Shown here piece after piece: positions 39,516-53,268 of a stretch of 64,000 bases of DNA (position 1 is the first letter of the stretch; every line of letters begins with the position of its first letter). The notes beneath the pieces were generated by a model that searched no databases, was not told where the DNA came from, and was given only the letters and a program-made list of their open reading frames with translations. The stretch spans positions 4,962,197-5,026,196 of the forward strand of contig JANAVB010003999.1 of the NCBI GenBank assembly GCA_029216955.1, written 5' to 3'. This DNA is from Iris pallida (Eukaryota; Streptophyta; Magnoliopsida; Asparagales; Iridaceae). The translations under genes were made by a program, and so were the position numbers.

Positions 39516-41728
39516 TGTTTGCCATTAAAATCGTTTGATTGTAAATTTCAATACAAACAGAACAGTGTTACAATATAGGACTTAGATGTAGTCCTAGGAG
39601 TACACTTTTGTTTATCTGGGTCCCTTGTGACGATGGAGCGAGTGGTAATGCGTTGACTCCGTTGACGATTCGACGACGGTTATCGATTCTCTGAAGGTTT
39701 GGATTGCTTTGGGTGCTGGAGCTTGCTGAGAGGAGGAAGACGTTGAGTGTCTGTATCTGCCTCTCTGGTGGTGCAAAGTCTCTGTATGTCGATGTATGTT
39801 TGCCTCTGTTTGTGTTCGTGGGTGAGAAGGAAATAATCCCTCTATTTATAGCTTTGTAGGCTGGCTGCTCATGCGCGCATATGTAGGATGCGCCTGGATG
39901 CGGGGACGCCATGTGGTGATTGCTGATGGAGGCACATGGACGATGCGCCCTGATTGGGGGGTTGACTTCTTCATGCTGCTGTTGTGAGCCGGTACGTAGC
40001 AGGAAAGAAGATCTTTCTGTTACTGAGATCTTGGGTGAATCGAGTCAAAGGACACGTGTCATCGGCCCATGGCTCGAAGATCTCAGATTTGATGGAGAAT
40101 GATCTGGTAGGATGCGCCTGGGCGCATGAGGAGACTTTGGCTCATAACTTTTGGGAGTCACGAACCATTCAGAGCGCATGGCTTTTGAGGCGCATGCGAG
40201 GCTCCAGTAGTGACTTTTACTTCTGTCTTTTGGGATCAGAGAGAAGTCTAGGACGCATGGCTTTTGAGGCGCATGCAGATTTAGGCGCATGGCTACGGAG
40301 GCGCATACGAGATGACTGGGCGGCCACGTGGCAGTAACCGTCGGAGGAAAGTAATGATGATGCTGACGTTGGCGACGCTTCGTTTTCTGAAAAAGCTGTC
40401 AACTGTTCAGTCTTCGGGAAGCGTGCTGCCAACTCTGTTAGACTTCAGCATTTAATGTCTTTGATATTTGATGGACAGCTGAGTGGGCGCATCGATCGGC
40501 GTTCTACCAGGCGTATGGGGACGCATGGGGGTGCATCCCTGTGAGGCGCTTTGGTGCTGAAGGATGCGTCTGTATGATGTGCTTTGATGTTTGAAGGGCA
40601 CGTCTGTGTGATGCGCTGTCTGGCCGGCACATCCACTTCGTAACACGTCTTTAATGGTACGACTGTTACATTTTTCGAGTACTTTAAATAGCCGTTTTTG
40701 ACTTGGCTAAATTCGAAGCGTCAGGTTTATCCATTTAATGCAAATTCATTGCACGGGATTAGGAGAGCCATCCACTTGGCGCATGGGTTTGATTTGCCCG
40801 GCCTATAAATAGTGGCATGGAGAGAGTTTGTTTCTCGTTCTCTCACGTCCTCCCGAAATGAACTTGTTTGCTCGGATGCATTCTGTTGATGAGATGCTCC
40901 CGAGGGTGAAGATGCGATGCAATGTCTTTATTGATACATTTGAAGGTGACTGTTACATCCAAAAGTCGGAGTCGAAGGCTTCTGAGGCAGGCAGAAGGTG
41001 TCTGTTGCATCCAAAGATAGGGATGCACGAACCTCGTCTCCGTCATGTGGGAAGAGCCGCAGATCGAAATTGCGGTGCTGTGGCTTTGGGGGCTCTTTCT
41101 TTCTTCAAAATGGGTGTTGCCCATTCTGGTTGTGTTGAAAGCTGCTCCTTTAGCCGCGATTTCGATTACGATCTTCCTTCGCCTTTGGAGGTTCTTTCGA
41201 AGCCTCCCCTGGCTACAGGTTGGCTTGCGGTGCTCTTCTCTTCCTCGGTTTGGGGAGCTCTTCCTCCAGCTAGAGGGTTGATTGCCACCCTCGTTCTGCT
41301 CAATAAATGCTTCATTAGTCAAAGCATTTAGACGGCGGTGAGCCTGGCTGGAAGAGTGGCACATAACTGGGCTGCTAAAGGGATGCACATACCTGAGCTG
41401 CCGAAGGGATGCACATAACTGAGGATGCACATAACTGAGCTGCTGAAAGGATGCTCCCCGCGGAGGGCGCGTGGTAGGATGCGCCTAACTGAAAGCGCAT
41501 GATGATCGCCGCGCCTGGCTGTAGTCTTAGGGTCTTTTCTTTTTGTAGAAGTTCTCCTTTGTACAACCTTTTCTAGACATGTAATAGACCTATATATGTA
41601 ATAAAAAAAGTCCTCTTTTAATGTCTATATTTATTGTTTTTGCTGTGTGAAGTACTTTGTCCGAGCTCTCTGGCGCATGTAGTATTTGGCGCATAGGATT
41701 TTTGGTCCTGAAATTCCATGCTTCTACA
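39516..41728 (-). repeat. 5' LTR of element D
   Basis: 2,213 bp. In the first ~235 bases I count about 15 differences from the other copy. It keeps the minus-strand TATA box (about 39839-39852), the antisense TATA box (40803-40812) and the same GCGCATG-rich blocks, often with G-to-A or C-to-T differences inside the motif. Confidence 0.93.
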
Positions 41729-42970
41729 ACGGCACCATTCAGTATCAGGAGGACAGGGCCGAAGATCAGTCTAGAGCCGAACTGTTGTGTAACAGTTGGG
41801 GAGATAGCACCGCCACACCCTATCATTAGGGAGTTTATGGATGTATTCCCAGAGGATCTTCCAGGACTTTCGCCTGACAGAGATGTAGAGTTCACTATAG
41901 ATTTAGTACCGGGTTCATCACCAGTATCCCGGGCTTGCTATAGAGTGAACCCCAAGGAGGCCGTAGAGATAAATGAGCAGATTGACGACCTATTGAAAAA
42001 GGGTTTCATTCGATCTAGTGCTTCTCCATGGGGAGCGCCAGTGCTCTTTGTGCCTAAGAAGGATGGTACAGTTCGGTTGTGTATTGACTACCGGACGTTG
42101 AATGCCATCACCATTAAGAACAAATATCCTCTGCCCAGGATAGATGATTTGTTCGACCAGTTGAGTGGGGCGAAAGTATTTTCTAGGATAGATTTGAGAT
42201 CCGGGTACCACCAGGTGAAGGTCAGGGCAGCAGACATCCAGAAGACGGCATTCAACACGAAGTACGGGCAGTACGAGTTTCTGGTGATGCCATTTGGTCT
42301 CACAAATGCGCCAGTTGTCTTTATAAATTTGATGAATAAGATATTTCACCAGTATCTGGATAAGTTCGTCGTAGTGTTCATCGATAACATCCTGATATAC
42401 TCGAAGACACCGGAGGAGCATGCAGAGCACTTGCGGACAGTTTTGAGGATTCTGAGGCAGGTGAGATTGTATGCCAAATTGTCGAAGTACGAGTTCTTTT
42501 TAGACCGAGTAGAGTTTCTCGGCCATGTAGTTACTGGAGAGAGGATCTCGGTGGATCCCAGGAAGATTGCTGTCGTTGAGACTTGGAAGGCTCTGACGTC
42601 AGTTTCAGAGATCAGGAGCTTTCTGGGTTTAGCCGGCTATTATAGGAAGTTCGTCCAGGACTTTGCTAGAATAGCTGAACCCATGACGAAGCTGACGCGG
42701 AAGGACGCAGAGTACATCTGGTCAAAAGACTGCCAGGTAGCGTTTGAGGAGCTGGAGAGGAGGCTGACGACCGCTCCAGTTCAGACATTACCTTCAGGGT
42801 CTGGAGGTTTCACCATATACAGCGATGCTTCGGGAAAGGGGATAGGATGTTTCCTACAGCAGCATGGGAAAATGATTTCTTATGCATCTAGGCAATTACG
42901 GACTCATGAGCGGAACTATCCTACCCATGACCTAGAGTTAGCTGCGGTGATCTTTGCCCTCAAGTTATAA
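41729..42970 (+). pseudogene. Reverse transcriptase and start of RNase H of element C
   Basis: Resumes C's pol after the ACGGC duplication. RT shows [49 protein letters not shown] and the catalytic motif FIDN instead of FIDD (AAC at 42386-42388), which should abolish activity. RNase H begins [19 protein letters not shown] at 42968-42970 replaces a tryptophan codon expected from B (LKLW). Confidence 0.92.
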
Positions 42971-43315
42971 AAATATTACTTATACGGAGAGCGTGTGGAA
43001 ATCTTTACTAACCACAAGAGCTTGAAGTATGTGTTCACGCAGAAAGAGCTGAACATGAGGCAAAGACGATGGTTGGAGTTGATGAAGGACTTCGACATCG
43101 ATTTACAGTATCACCCCGGGAAGACAAATGTTGTGGCGGATGCGCTGAGCAGGCACTCGATGGCATGGTATCTGATGATTGATCGGTATTTGCAGAAAGA
43201 TCTGGAGAAGCTCGGTATCGAGATAGTTCGGCCAAGATCAGTGATACAGATGATGGCACTTGACATTCAGTCAGGTTTGATGGAGCAGATCAGGGAGGCA
43301 CAGTCTACAGATTAG
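42971..43315 (+). pseudogene. RNase H, second half, of element C
   Basis: In the same frame as [22 protein letters not shown] has N where TDHKSL carries the catalytic aspartate. [10 protein letters not shown] retains the last acidic motif. Ends at TAG 43313-43315. Confidence 0.87.
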
Positions 43316-44734
43316 AGCCTTCGCAGACTTATAGCCCAGGCTTTAGCTGGATTACTGGATGACTTCATCGTAGCAGAGGATGGATCCTTGAGGCATGGCA
43401 GCCGATTGTGCGTGCCGAAGGGCGAGCTGATAGATGCAGTCTTGCAGGAGGCGCACCGATCGAGATATTCTATTCATCCTGGTGCTAACAAGATGTACCG
43501 TGACTTGCGGGAACATCTTTGGTGGCACGGAATGAAGAGAGATGTATCACGTTTCATTTTGAGATGCTTAGTTTGCCAATAGGTCAAGACGGAGTGCCAT
43601 AGGCCAGCTGGTCTATTGTAGCCGTTATCCATTCTCGAGTGGAAGTGGGAACACATTACGATGGAATTTGTCTCAGGGCTTCCTCTTTCCCAAGGAGGGA
43701 ATGATGCCATTTGGGTCATCGTGGACAAGCTGACAAAGTGTGCGCACTTCATACCCTTCAAGGTGGGGCTTTCCACCGAGAAGTTGGCGGAGCTATACAT
43801 GCAGCAGATAGTTCGCTTACACGGAGTACCAGTGAGCATCGTGTCGGACAGAGACAGCAGATTCACGTCCTACTACTGGAGGAGCTTGCAGGAGGAGTTG
43901 GGCAGTCGGCTCAAGTTCAGTATGGCATACCACCCGCAGACAGATGGGCAGTATGAGAGGACGATACAGACGCTAGAGGACATGCTGAGGACTTGTGTGT
44001 TGGACTTTGGCGGATCATGGAAGAGCCATCTACACTTGGTAGAGTTTTTATACAACAGCAGCTACCAAGCCAGCATCGGTATGTCTCCTTTCGAGGCACT
44101 ATATGGACGACGATGCTGTACACCGCTCTTTTGGGATGATGTTGGAGACAGAGTTATGCTTGGACCAGAGATGATCACGGATGCAGCAGAGAAGGTCGGA
44201 ATGATCAGAGACAGGCTCAGAGTAGCTCAGGACAAGCAGAAACACTTGGCCGATGCTAGTCGCAGACCGATGGAGTTCGCTGACGGAGATATGGTGCTAG
44301 TGAAGATATCACCTACTACAGGGACGATCCGGTTCGGACGAGGAGGCAAGCTGAGCCCCAGATACATCGGGCCGTTCGAGATACTTGGCAGGATCCGAGA
44401 GGTAGCTTACAGGGTTGCACTTCCACCCAACCTAGCAGGAGTTCACGATGTCTTTCACGCATCTCAACTGAGGAGATATGTTCCGGACCCCAGCCATGTA
44501 CTAGATCATTCAGAGCTGGAGATCGGACCGAGCCTTGCAGTTACTGAGCAGCCCGTGGAGATATTAGACAAGAGGAAGAAGAGGCTGAGGAACAAAGTCA
44601 TACCCTTAGTACGAGTAGCTTGGAGCCGTCACTCTCCGGATGAATCTACTTGGGATAGGGAGTCGGACTTGAGGGAGAGATACCCTTACTTGTTCGATCC
44701 AATAGCTGCGAGGGAACCACCCGTTCTCGCTTGA
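43316..44734 (+). pseudogene. Integrase and chromodomain of element C
   Basis: Same frame again. The zinc module (HRSRYSIHPG...CLVCQ) is cut by TAG 43580-43582 and TAG 43619-43621. The core reads ITMEFVSGLP, with E for the first catalytic D, then SDRDSRF and TDGQYERTIQ. From 43661 the frame is open to the natural TGA at 44732-44734. The end has a chromodomain-like fold (IPLVRVAWSRHSPDESTW, then a YPYLF terminus), placing C among chromoviruses. Confidence 0.92.
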
Positions 44735-44859
44735 TACCTTAGAGGTTAGTTTTGATCGTAGCCTTAGTCATTTGTTGCATTGCTTGTTACGATAGAATGT
44801 TTGTAGAGTCTTCTATCCTTGTGAATTTCGATGACAAAATTTTTTAAGGAGGAAAGATT
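44735..44859 (+). other. 3' untranslated stretch and polypurine tract of element C
   Basis: Short non-coding tail after the polyprotein stop. AAGGAGGAAAGA (44846-44857) sits two bases before the 3' LTR and is a good polypurine tract. Confidence 0.8.
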
Positions 44860-45277
44860 TGTAAATCCCTAAATTTCAAAATAATATTTTAATATTATTA
44901 AATAGCATTTATGTGTTTAAAATAGCTTAATATAATTATTAGAAATTTTTCTAGAATTTTTAAATAATTTTTAAATAGTTTTTAAATCAAAATATATTAT
45001 TTTGTAATAAACTAAATTGTTTTAATATCATTATACAATTTGCTAGATTGTTATTATATCGGTTTGCAATTTAGTAAATTATTTTAACTGTGTTTTATAA
45101 ATTTACTTTTGCATTAGCATCGGAGAGGGACCTATCTGTAAATCCTAAAAGTTTGGGGACCCGACTGCTAAACCCACTTCACCCACTCCCGACGACCGGC
45201 CAGCTGCCCCCCGACGACCACCGACTCCACCCGCCATTTTCGGCCAGCCACAGCCTCAACCGACCTCCCTTTTTCCC

Positions 45278-45287
45278 CTATAAATAA
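45278..45287 (+). promoter_or_regulatory. TATA box of the element C LTR
   Basis: CTATAAATAA in a pyrimidine-rich context, followed by CCAAACCCTAACCCTA. Likely promoter of element C. Confidence 0.6.
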
Positions 45288-45915
45288 CCCCTGGCCCAAA
45301 CCCTAACCCTAGGCTAAAACCCGACCACCACGACCACCGCCTCCCCCACTTCCTCTTCGTCGTAACCCTAACTCCGGCCACACCCCACAGCCACCTACAC
45401 AGCAACCATCACCACCATCAATCACCACTACTAGGCGCGCCCCGACGAGTTGAGTCCAGCGCCGCCCAAGCGCCACGACGACGATGCCCCAGCCACCGTC
45501 CAGCCACCTCCACAACCCCTACCTCGATCGGACACGTAGGTAACACTCTAAAAAAGTGTCGTGCGTGTCCCAATCTCTCATATGCGACTCGCCGCGTCCT
45601 GACGAACGTAGTGGTAAGTTTGGATACGACAGACTCGACCCGTGCGTGTCGTGCATGACCTAGACATGGGAACTCGGCCATTTCTTCGTGTCCCAAACAG
45701 TCAGGACACGAAGTTGGCTATCGGGTTTAAATCCGTTAACCTAAAACCTAAATAACACTAACCCTAACCCAAACTCTAACACACGGCTCGGGCTGACCCC
45801 CTGGCCAGCCCGACCGAGCCCAAGAACCCGACCCTCTGGGCCGAGTTCGAGCCCCCCTTCTTCTCTGTTTGTTTTCTTTTTTATTTTGTTTTTTGTTTTA
45901 TTTTATTAGTTATTA

Positions 45916-46863
<948 letters not shown>

Positions 46864-49800
46864 ATTTATATGTATATATATAAATGTTGTTGTTGTATAT
46901 TTATATATGTATTTCAATTCTACCTTGTATAAAGTATTATTATGTAAAATTTCACAAGTTATTTTTATTATATAATTTGTCACTTGTATATTTTTACCAC
47001 TCTAAAGATATATATATTATTTAAATTCCTGTATTTTAAATTGTTATGACCAATTGATGTCCAAATCTAGCATGGATTTTTGGGTCCAATTGTGTCTAAT
47101 ACATTCAGAGTCAGTACAAGTCATATTGGACTTGATTCGGCTCTGGGTCCTGTATCTGGACTTCGGTTCAATTTTGAATACATGGACAAAAATAGTAAAT
47201 AATTAATTAATTATTTTCCAGAAACTATTGTTTGCTGTTTTTGAATTTTTATATATATTTTAAGTGCTGTAAAAATCTGGAAAAAATTATATTTAAATAC
47301 TATGTTAATTTAGCTAATTTATTATAATTTTTCCAGTATTTAATAAGTACTTTTGGTATTTTATAAAAATAGAAAAATAGAACTTATTTTCAGTATATAT
47401 ATGTTTGCTGATTTTTAATAATTATTTATGAAGGTTTATAAATTCCAGAAAAATTAGTATAAATTTCTATAATTAACGAGGATCATTTTGGTACTTTATT
47501 TTATGTAAAATTGAGCTTTTTCTATCTCAAAAATTATTGGAACATAGTGTACAGTTTGATTTAATTATTGCATAATTACGACTTGTAACTTTTTGTGTTG
47601 TTTTGAGTTATAGTCGTATTGGACCTCACCTCGCACTAGTGTAAAGACCATAGAAAGTTAGTTAGAGTATTGTGTCACCCCATATTGGTCTCCTATGCTA
47701 AAGTCATCATTTGGCTAGGTGTCCAGTCAGAAAGTCGTGTTGCACCACTAGTGTTATAATGTTTAACTTAGTGTAAAAACTAAGTTTATGTATTTATTTC
47801 TACTGTGACGAGTCACCAGGCATCTATAACATTTTTATTGCTGTTTTACTTTGCTAAAGGCAAGTACTTTCTACAAACTTTACATACTGCTATAAACAAT
47901 AAACTGTGATTTACCAACCATGTTAAATGCTGATCCTTGGGGTAGCAAGTTAAAACTTTACATGTTGTATTACTTTCAGTCTCTACCATGTTTAGGACAG
48001 TTTTTCATATCTCTCACATGTTTAAATAACGGGTTAAGAGAAAACTGTTAGTAGTGTACACGATCATGACCCCCTTCTCCGTATGTATTTACCGAGCACT
48101 GTTACATTCTATATGTAACTTTGTCGTATGTCTGATCCCGCATTTGTGTATGAACATACACCGATGCCGTTAAGGGTACATATGTACACTTCAAAAACTT
48201 GATATGTACCGCTGTACATCCTATTCACCTATTGACCGATTCACGTACATGCTACGGTTTTAAACTTTTAAACTATATGTTGCCATTTCTAAAAAGAACC
48301 AATTAAACCATGATATGCCATGATTCCAGTTTATTACATTTCTGTTCATGCTTCGTATATTTAGTTTGTTAGAAACAGTACGTGCTCCCGTCCTGACAGG
48401 ATAACGTTGTAGGTATACTTACTGAGGAGGAGTTGCTCTGTGATTCGTATTATAGAGTTACTGCCGAGGACCAGGCTTTGTCTTACGAGGATGTACCTGT
48501 GGGGAACTTCGTCTAGTTGTCTATTTACATTTTAGACCTTTGAGACTAGTCATGTATTAGACTATGTATTTTGTGTCTGGACCTGTATCCAGCTTTATAT
48601 TTCAGACTTGTACTTGGACTTACTATTATATAAGATGACTTTTGTGTTTGGAGCATTTCTGACTCTTCTTTACTTATAGAACTGTTAGCACATTTAGTCT
48701 TATCTTGTTATCTCTAGAACAGCATATTGCGCTTATCTCAAGCGTAGGCTGGACATGACTCGGCCCGGCCCAACAATTTGGGTAGCGGATCGTGACAGGT
48801 ACGTGGTCATTGGATAACTTGTCGACAAGGATTTTTGCCTAGACTGGTTATACGCCGGGGCACCGGGCCCAGTCATCCTAGGAGGTAAACGTTATAGCAG
48901 CGCACGTATTGCGTGGGTAGTCGGGGGCTTTCAACGGGGCTCGCTACCTGCGCTGAAGGACCCGTCGCCTACCCGAGCTATGTCCACGATGGCTTATCGT
49001 GCCAGTGACCTTTTATATAGATAATTGGCGTGCTAAACGGCGAATACGCATGCACGGTGTCGGTCGTAACAAAGAAAGTATAAGCACGGTATGTGATAAG
49101 TTGTGGAATACATGCACGGTATGCACACAAGGTATTATGTAGCCTAAGATTTGGCTATGCGTAAAGATACGTGCTTCGGCGCGAGATATAGCATCGTGCT
49201 TGAGTTCTCAACACCGGTTCCACAAGTTGGGTTAGACGTTTCGAGTTAAGTCTGGAAAGGCCGTAGGACAAGTTTGGTTAAGTCAGGTTAAGCTGCGAGG
49301 CACGACCTCGAGATGTGAGGCACGGCCGTGTTGTCACAACACGAGTATAGGCAAGACTAAGCGAGGAGGCACTGCCTCAGTAATATTGAAGCACGAATCG
49401 AATTCATGGCACGACCAAGTCGTTACGTCCCAGAGTATGGCACGAAAGACAAAGTATGAGTCGGTGCATTGACAATACAAGCACGAGAAAGGTCTAGAGA
49501 CAAGGATAGGGAAGATATCGGTACGATAGCACGGTGGTGGTCTAGAGACACAAATAGGCCAAGGCGTCGGTCTTAAAACTGATCCTAAGGCAAGAATAGA
49601 AAGACAATCGTAAAAGGGATACGTTGCACAAAAGTAAATTAACGTGTTGGTTTTGTATGGGTGGACGAGGAGCTCACTCCACCAGTACAGTTGAGTACTG
49701 ACACCCACATAGTTATCATGTGCAGGCGCAGGTAGAAGCTCGTGGTGCGGAGCTCGCTTGGATGCGTCGAGGCACAGAGTTCCTTGGCGATTTGAAGCGT

Positions 49801-50195
49801 GCGGCCGCGTGGAGTGAAGACTTATACGGGACATAATGTATGGACGTCGTCTATCCGAAGCTTCCACTGGCTCAAGCATTGTAATCGAGAGATGAGAGAG
49901 AGCAGAGTGACTTGTATATTGAGAGAAAAGTGAGCACGAGAGACTTGTAATCATGGCTTGCACCTATTGTAATCTGATTGTTCAATATCAATAAAGAGTT
50001 CTTTTGAATAACTTGTGTTTTGATTTTAAATTTCTGCTGCATGTTCAAAGTTTTCGCTTGGGACTTCTGTGCGACGACCCCATCGCCGTCGATGTAATCG
50101 GTCGTTATGAAACTGCCTTGCACGAGCGCAATCTAGGCTCGTACGGCATCACGCCTTAGCGAGGACGATCGCTCCTACGGGATCGGAACGTGACA

Positions 50196-51195
50196 GATAT
50201 GGCATTATAAGAAATATTTTATCTATAATTTTTTTTAGTGTATTTTAACTTCAGTCCGGGGTAAACTTAAATCCTAGCTCCGCCCTTGAGTATGGGAAAG
50301 GATAATTGAGTTAATTTTTTTTTATTGCCTAAGAGATGGGTTTGTCTTTTCCTAACTTTACCGAGAGCATATGTTGTCTTTCTACCAAAACCCTCTCTCG
50401 AACACATCGAGCGGCGGAGCATCAAATGTTGTAGAGACTGAGACTCAGAGATGCCTCCAAACGTATTTGCTTACTAATGGAAGGAATGTTAGAAGGCCCA
50501 TGCAGGAAGTGGAAAAGTGACTTATATATTTATTTGATTTTTATGTTAGTTTTTGTCTGAAAATTTTACTTTTAATATTTGGTTACATAATACTAGTGTC
50601 ATGGCACATGCGATGTGTGTACAATACGTTTTATAAATATTGATATCATTTTATGTAGCAAAGTTAACATACAGCCAAACTATTTTTTTTAAATGTAATA
50701 TTTTTTATTTTAGAAATGTTGATACCTTCTTATTTAACAAAGAAAACATTAAAACAAACTTACTCAACATACATATAATTTCATGTAGATGTTAATCTAA
50801 TCTAATGAGAATTTAATCGCATTTAAAATTTTGCTAATATAACTAAAATTTAATCTTTTATTAACGAAAATATTTTAAATCTGAATGCAACTTTAAGAAT
50901 TTTTTTACTAGTGATATAAGTTATATCGGATGCAAGTTTGATGAAACTTTATGTAATCTATATCCTTAATCAAGTGTAATAAAAAAATTAATATAATTTA
51001 AAAGTTAAGTTAATCTAATTAAAGTATAATTCAAATTAAAAGTTAATTTGTTTTAATATAATTAAATTTTAATCTATTGTCTAAAATATTTAGAATCTAA
51101 ATTAATGAGAGAGTTAATTTATTCTAGAAGTTGTTGCTCTTCTAGATAGGTATGATGTACAGTTCTGAAAATAAGAGAGTTTGAAAAAACTTTCA
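50196..51195. other. AT-rich intergenic DNA, no gene seen
   Basis: Flanks the end of element C. A short ATG-initiated stretch at about 50451, preceded by an AAACCCT box, might be a relic of an exon, but it stops after eight codons. The remainder is AT-rich with no coding signal. Confidence 0.6.
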
Positions 51196-51747
51196 GGGTT
51201 TGCTTGGACTAAGGGTTAAGAGAGTTAAGTGAGAAAAAGTTAAGTGATGGGAAAATAAAATAATGCTTGGTTTGAGGGTGGGGGTTTAGGAGGAAGGGTT
51301 ATAGAAGGTCAAGGGAAGGTTTATTTCACCCTTTTTTGTCCATTTTTTTAACCCTCCAAATCGAGGTTAACGAGGGAGATTGAGAAATTTTGTTTAAAAA
51401 GTCATAAATACTCCTTATTTATTTTATAAAATATTATTTTTTCCTCCATATTTTTTTTTCAACATGTTAATCCGCAACTTTCTAATTTGTGAAGATATTT
51501 TGACAAGTTCTAATTAAAATTTCAATCAAATTTAACTTTATGACATATGTAATAAGGTTATTTTGGTAACTATCATATTTTTATTAATCTTCCTCTCACT
51601 CAAAACCTCCAATCTAAGTAAGGGTTATTAAACACCTTCCGCTTAACTCTCCCTCTAATACAAATAAGGCTATCTGCGTTGACTCTACTCCCCTCACTTA
51701 ACCCCACTTAACTCTCCTTATTTTCTCCCCTCAATTCATGCAGACCC
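51196..51747. mobile_element. Tourist-like (PIF/Harbinger) MITE candidate
   Basis: The ends form an imperfect inverted repeat, GGGTTTGCTTGGA on the left and TCATGCAGACCC on the right. Homology extends inward through AGAGTTAAGTG-type words. TTA follows the right end and TCA precedes the left, matching a decayed TTA target duplication. Length 552 bp, no ORF. A hAT origin is less likely because no 8-bp duplication is seen. Confidence 0.55.
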
Positions 51748-53268
51748 TTACCTTTATGTGTTGCTACATACTATATCGTTGCTAAACTTCAAGTTCAAAA
51801 TGAGTAAGCCAATTTTTTTTAAGTAAAGTTTTTCTTTAGGATTTTCATCATACAACTGGTGGGCATATCAATCTACAAAAAATTTTGTGGAAAGAATTCA
51901 AAATAAAATTAAAAAAAAGGTAAAAAGATGGAAACCATATTTCGATGTTCACATGCTATTTATTTGGGCATTCTTCTACTCTCTTTTTCTCTTAAAAAAT
52001 CAGTAAAAATAAAAATAAGAGAGATGCACCACCTAATGTCACCAGAAGAAGTTTGGAAAACTTTATTTTCTCTTATTTCATTCTTTTTTTTTATTTCCTC
52101 TTTAAGAATGAACACAAAGTAGAAGAATTTTAAACAAGAGAAAGAGACCAACCTGAAGTTAGCAGAGAAGTATAGAAAACTTTGTTTCCTCTTCTTTCAT
52201 TCTTTTTTTTCCCATCTCTAAGAATGAACACGAAGTAGAAGAGAAGGTTTATGTTAATTACCTTGATGTTCTATATAAAAAAAATCAATAAAAGTAGTAG
52301 GAGAGATGAACCAACCTGAAATCTGCATGATGTTTTATGCTCTTTCTCTCTTTTTGTTTCTTTCTAAAAAAATAAAAGCAAAGTAGAAGAGAAACCCAAG
52401 AACGGAAAGGAGAGAAGATTAGAAAAAATAAGAAAAAGAATGAGAAGTAACTATTTCCTACTTACCATCAATTTTAAATTGATGGAGAGTAAATGACTTT
52501 ATTAGCTATATACATACATATATTTTTTTAGCTAAGAATATATATAATCTAAATATCCATGGTATTTGGATTATATAATAGTATAGATTTTGTGCGTTAA
52601 AAGTGACCAAATTCAAGTTTTAGCGTTTGTACATTTGAATATGAAGGAGATGAAAAATTGAATAGTTATATCTATATTAAAAAAAAGAACTGGTATTTTT
52701 AATACCGAACTCGAGTGACTCTTGTGTTTGCCGATGAGAGGTATAAGATCCCAGCTGGATGACGGAAGACCAATGGATCGAGCTATGGGAGCGTATTATT
52801 CCTTCCATTTATTTGATAGGAGTTGGGTCAGTGGGCCCAACATGCATGCAATACAGCGTGCACAAAGTCCTGTACGTATCGCCGGATATCTCAAAAAAAA
52901 AGTTAAAAAAACAAAAAGAAAAAACCCTAAGCATATCTAATGGTTTAGAACTTTCTCTCTCTACTTGCTTAAGGGGCACACACTCTCTCTCTCTCCATGT
53001 TTTATTATATTGCCAATAAAATAATATTTGATTCATAGATAAATTAATTCTTAAGACGATTAATTGATTGATTTTTTATTTTTTTAACTTTCTAATCATA
53101 AAACTTTAATCGATGTTGGAACTAGGGGTAAGCGTTGATATAATCAGTCGGTATTTGATCGAACATTTCGGTACTTTTTAAAATCGGTATCTAAACAATC
53201 AATACCAATATCGTACCATTTAGAATCGATTTTTTCGATTTAAGTTAAATCGGTATTCGGTCAGTTTT
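51748..53268. other. AT-rich intergenic DNA with relic repeats, no gene seen
   Basis: Contains the degenerate tandem triplication at 52012-52398, a CT-rich microsatellite near 52980-53000, and at 53120-53268 a stretch dense in CGGTAT and ATCGATT words that continues after element F (59417 onward). That last part looks like an old small transposon hit by F. Short open frames at 52722-53019 have no recognisable features. Confidence 0.5.
52012..52398. repeat. Degenerate tandem triplication, about 110-120 bp unit
   Basis: Three units (about 52012-52129, 52131-52247, 52289-52398) share ACCAACCTGAAGT-type starts, a TTTCATTCTTTTTTTT tract and an AAGTAGAAGAGAA ending. Confidence 0.55.

Larger units (their letters stand above)
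25933..41728 (-). mobile_element. Element D: Tat-lineage retrotransposon with antisense gene; RT core deleted
   Basis: A 15,796 bp element with LTRs 25933-28141 and 39516-41728, target duplication ACGGC (25928-25932, 41729-41733), PBS next to 39515 and PPT 28142-28156. The minus strand carries leader ORF, gag, protease, RNase H, second RNase H and integrase. The plus strand carries an intron-containing antisense gene at 28532-31351. The LTR sample I compared differs by about 6%. The RT palm with its YVDD motif is missing, so D cannot be autonomous. It shares PBS core, PPT, domain order and leader homology with A. Confidence 0.93.

Noticed and set aside
50440..50520. Possible first exon starting near 50451
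   Set aside because: Stops after eight codons, no clear donor site and no recognisable similarity.
52722..53019. Overlapping small open frames
   Set aside because: No domain, no promoter or splice evidence; they end in low-complexity A-rich and CT-rich sequence.
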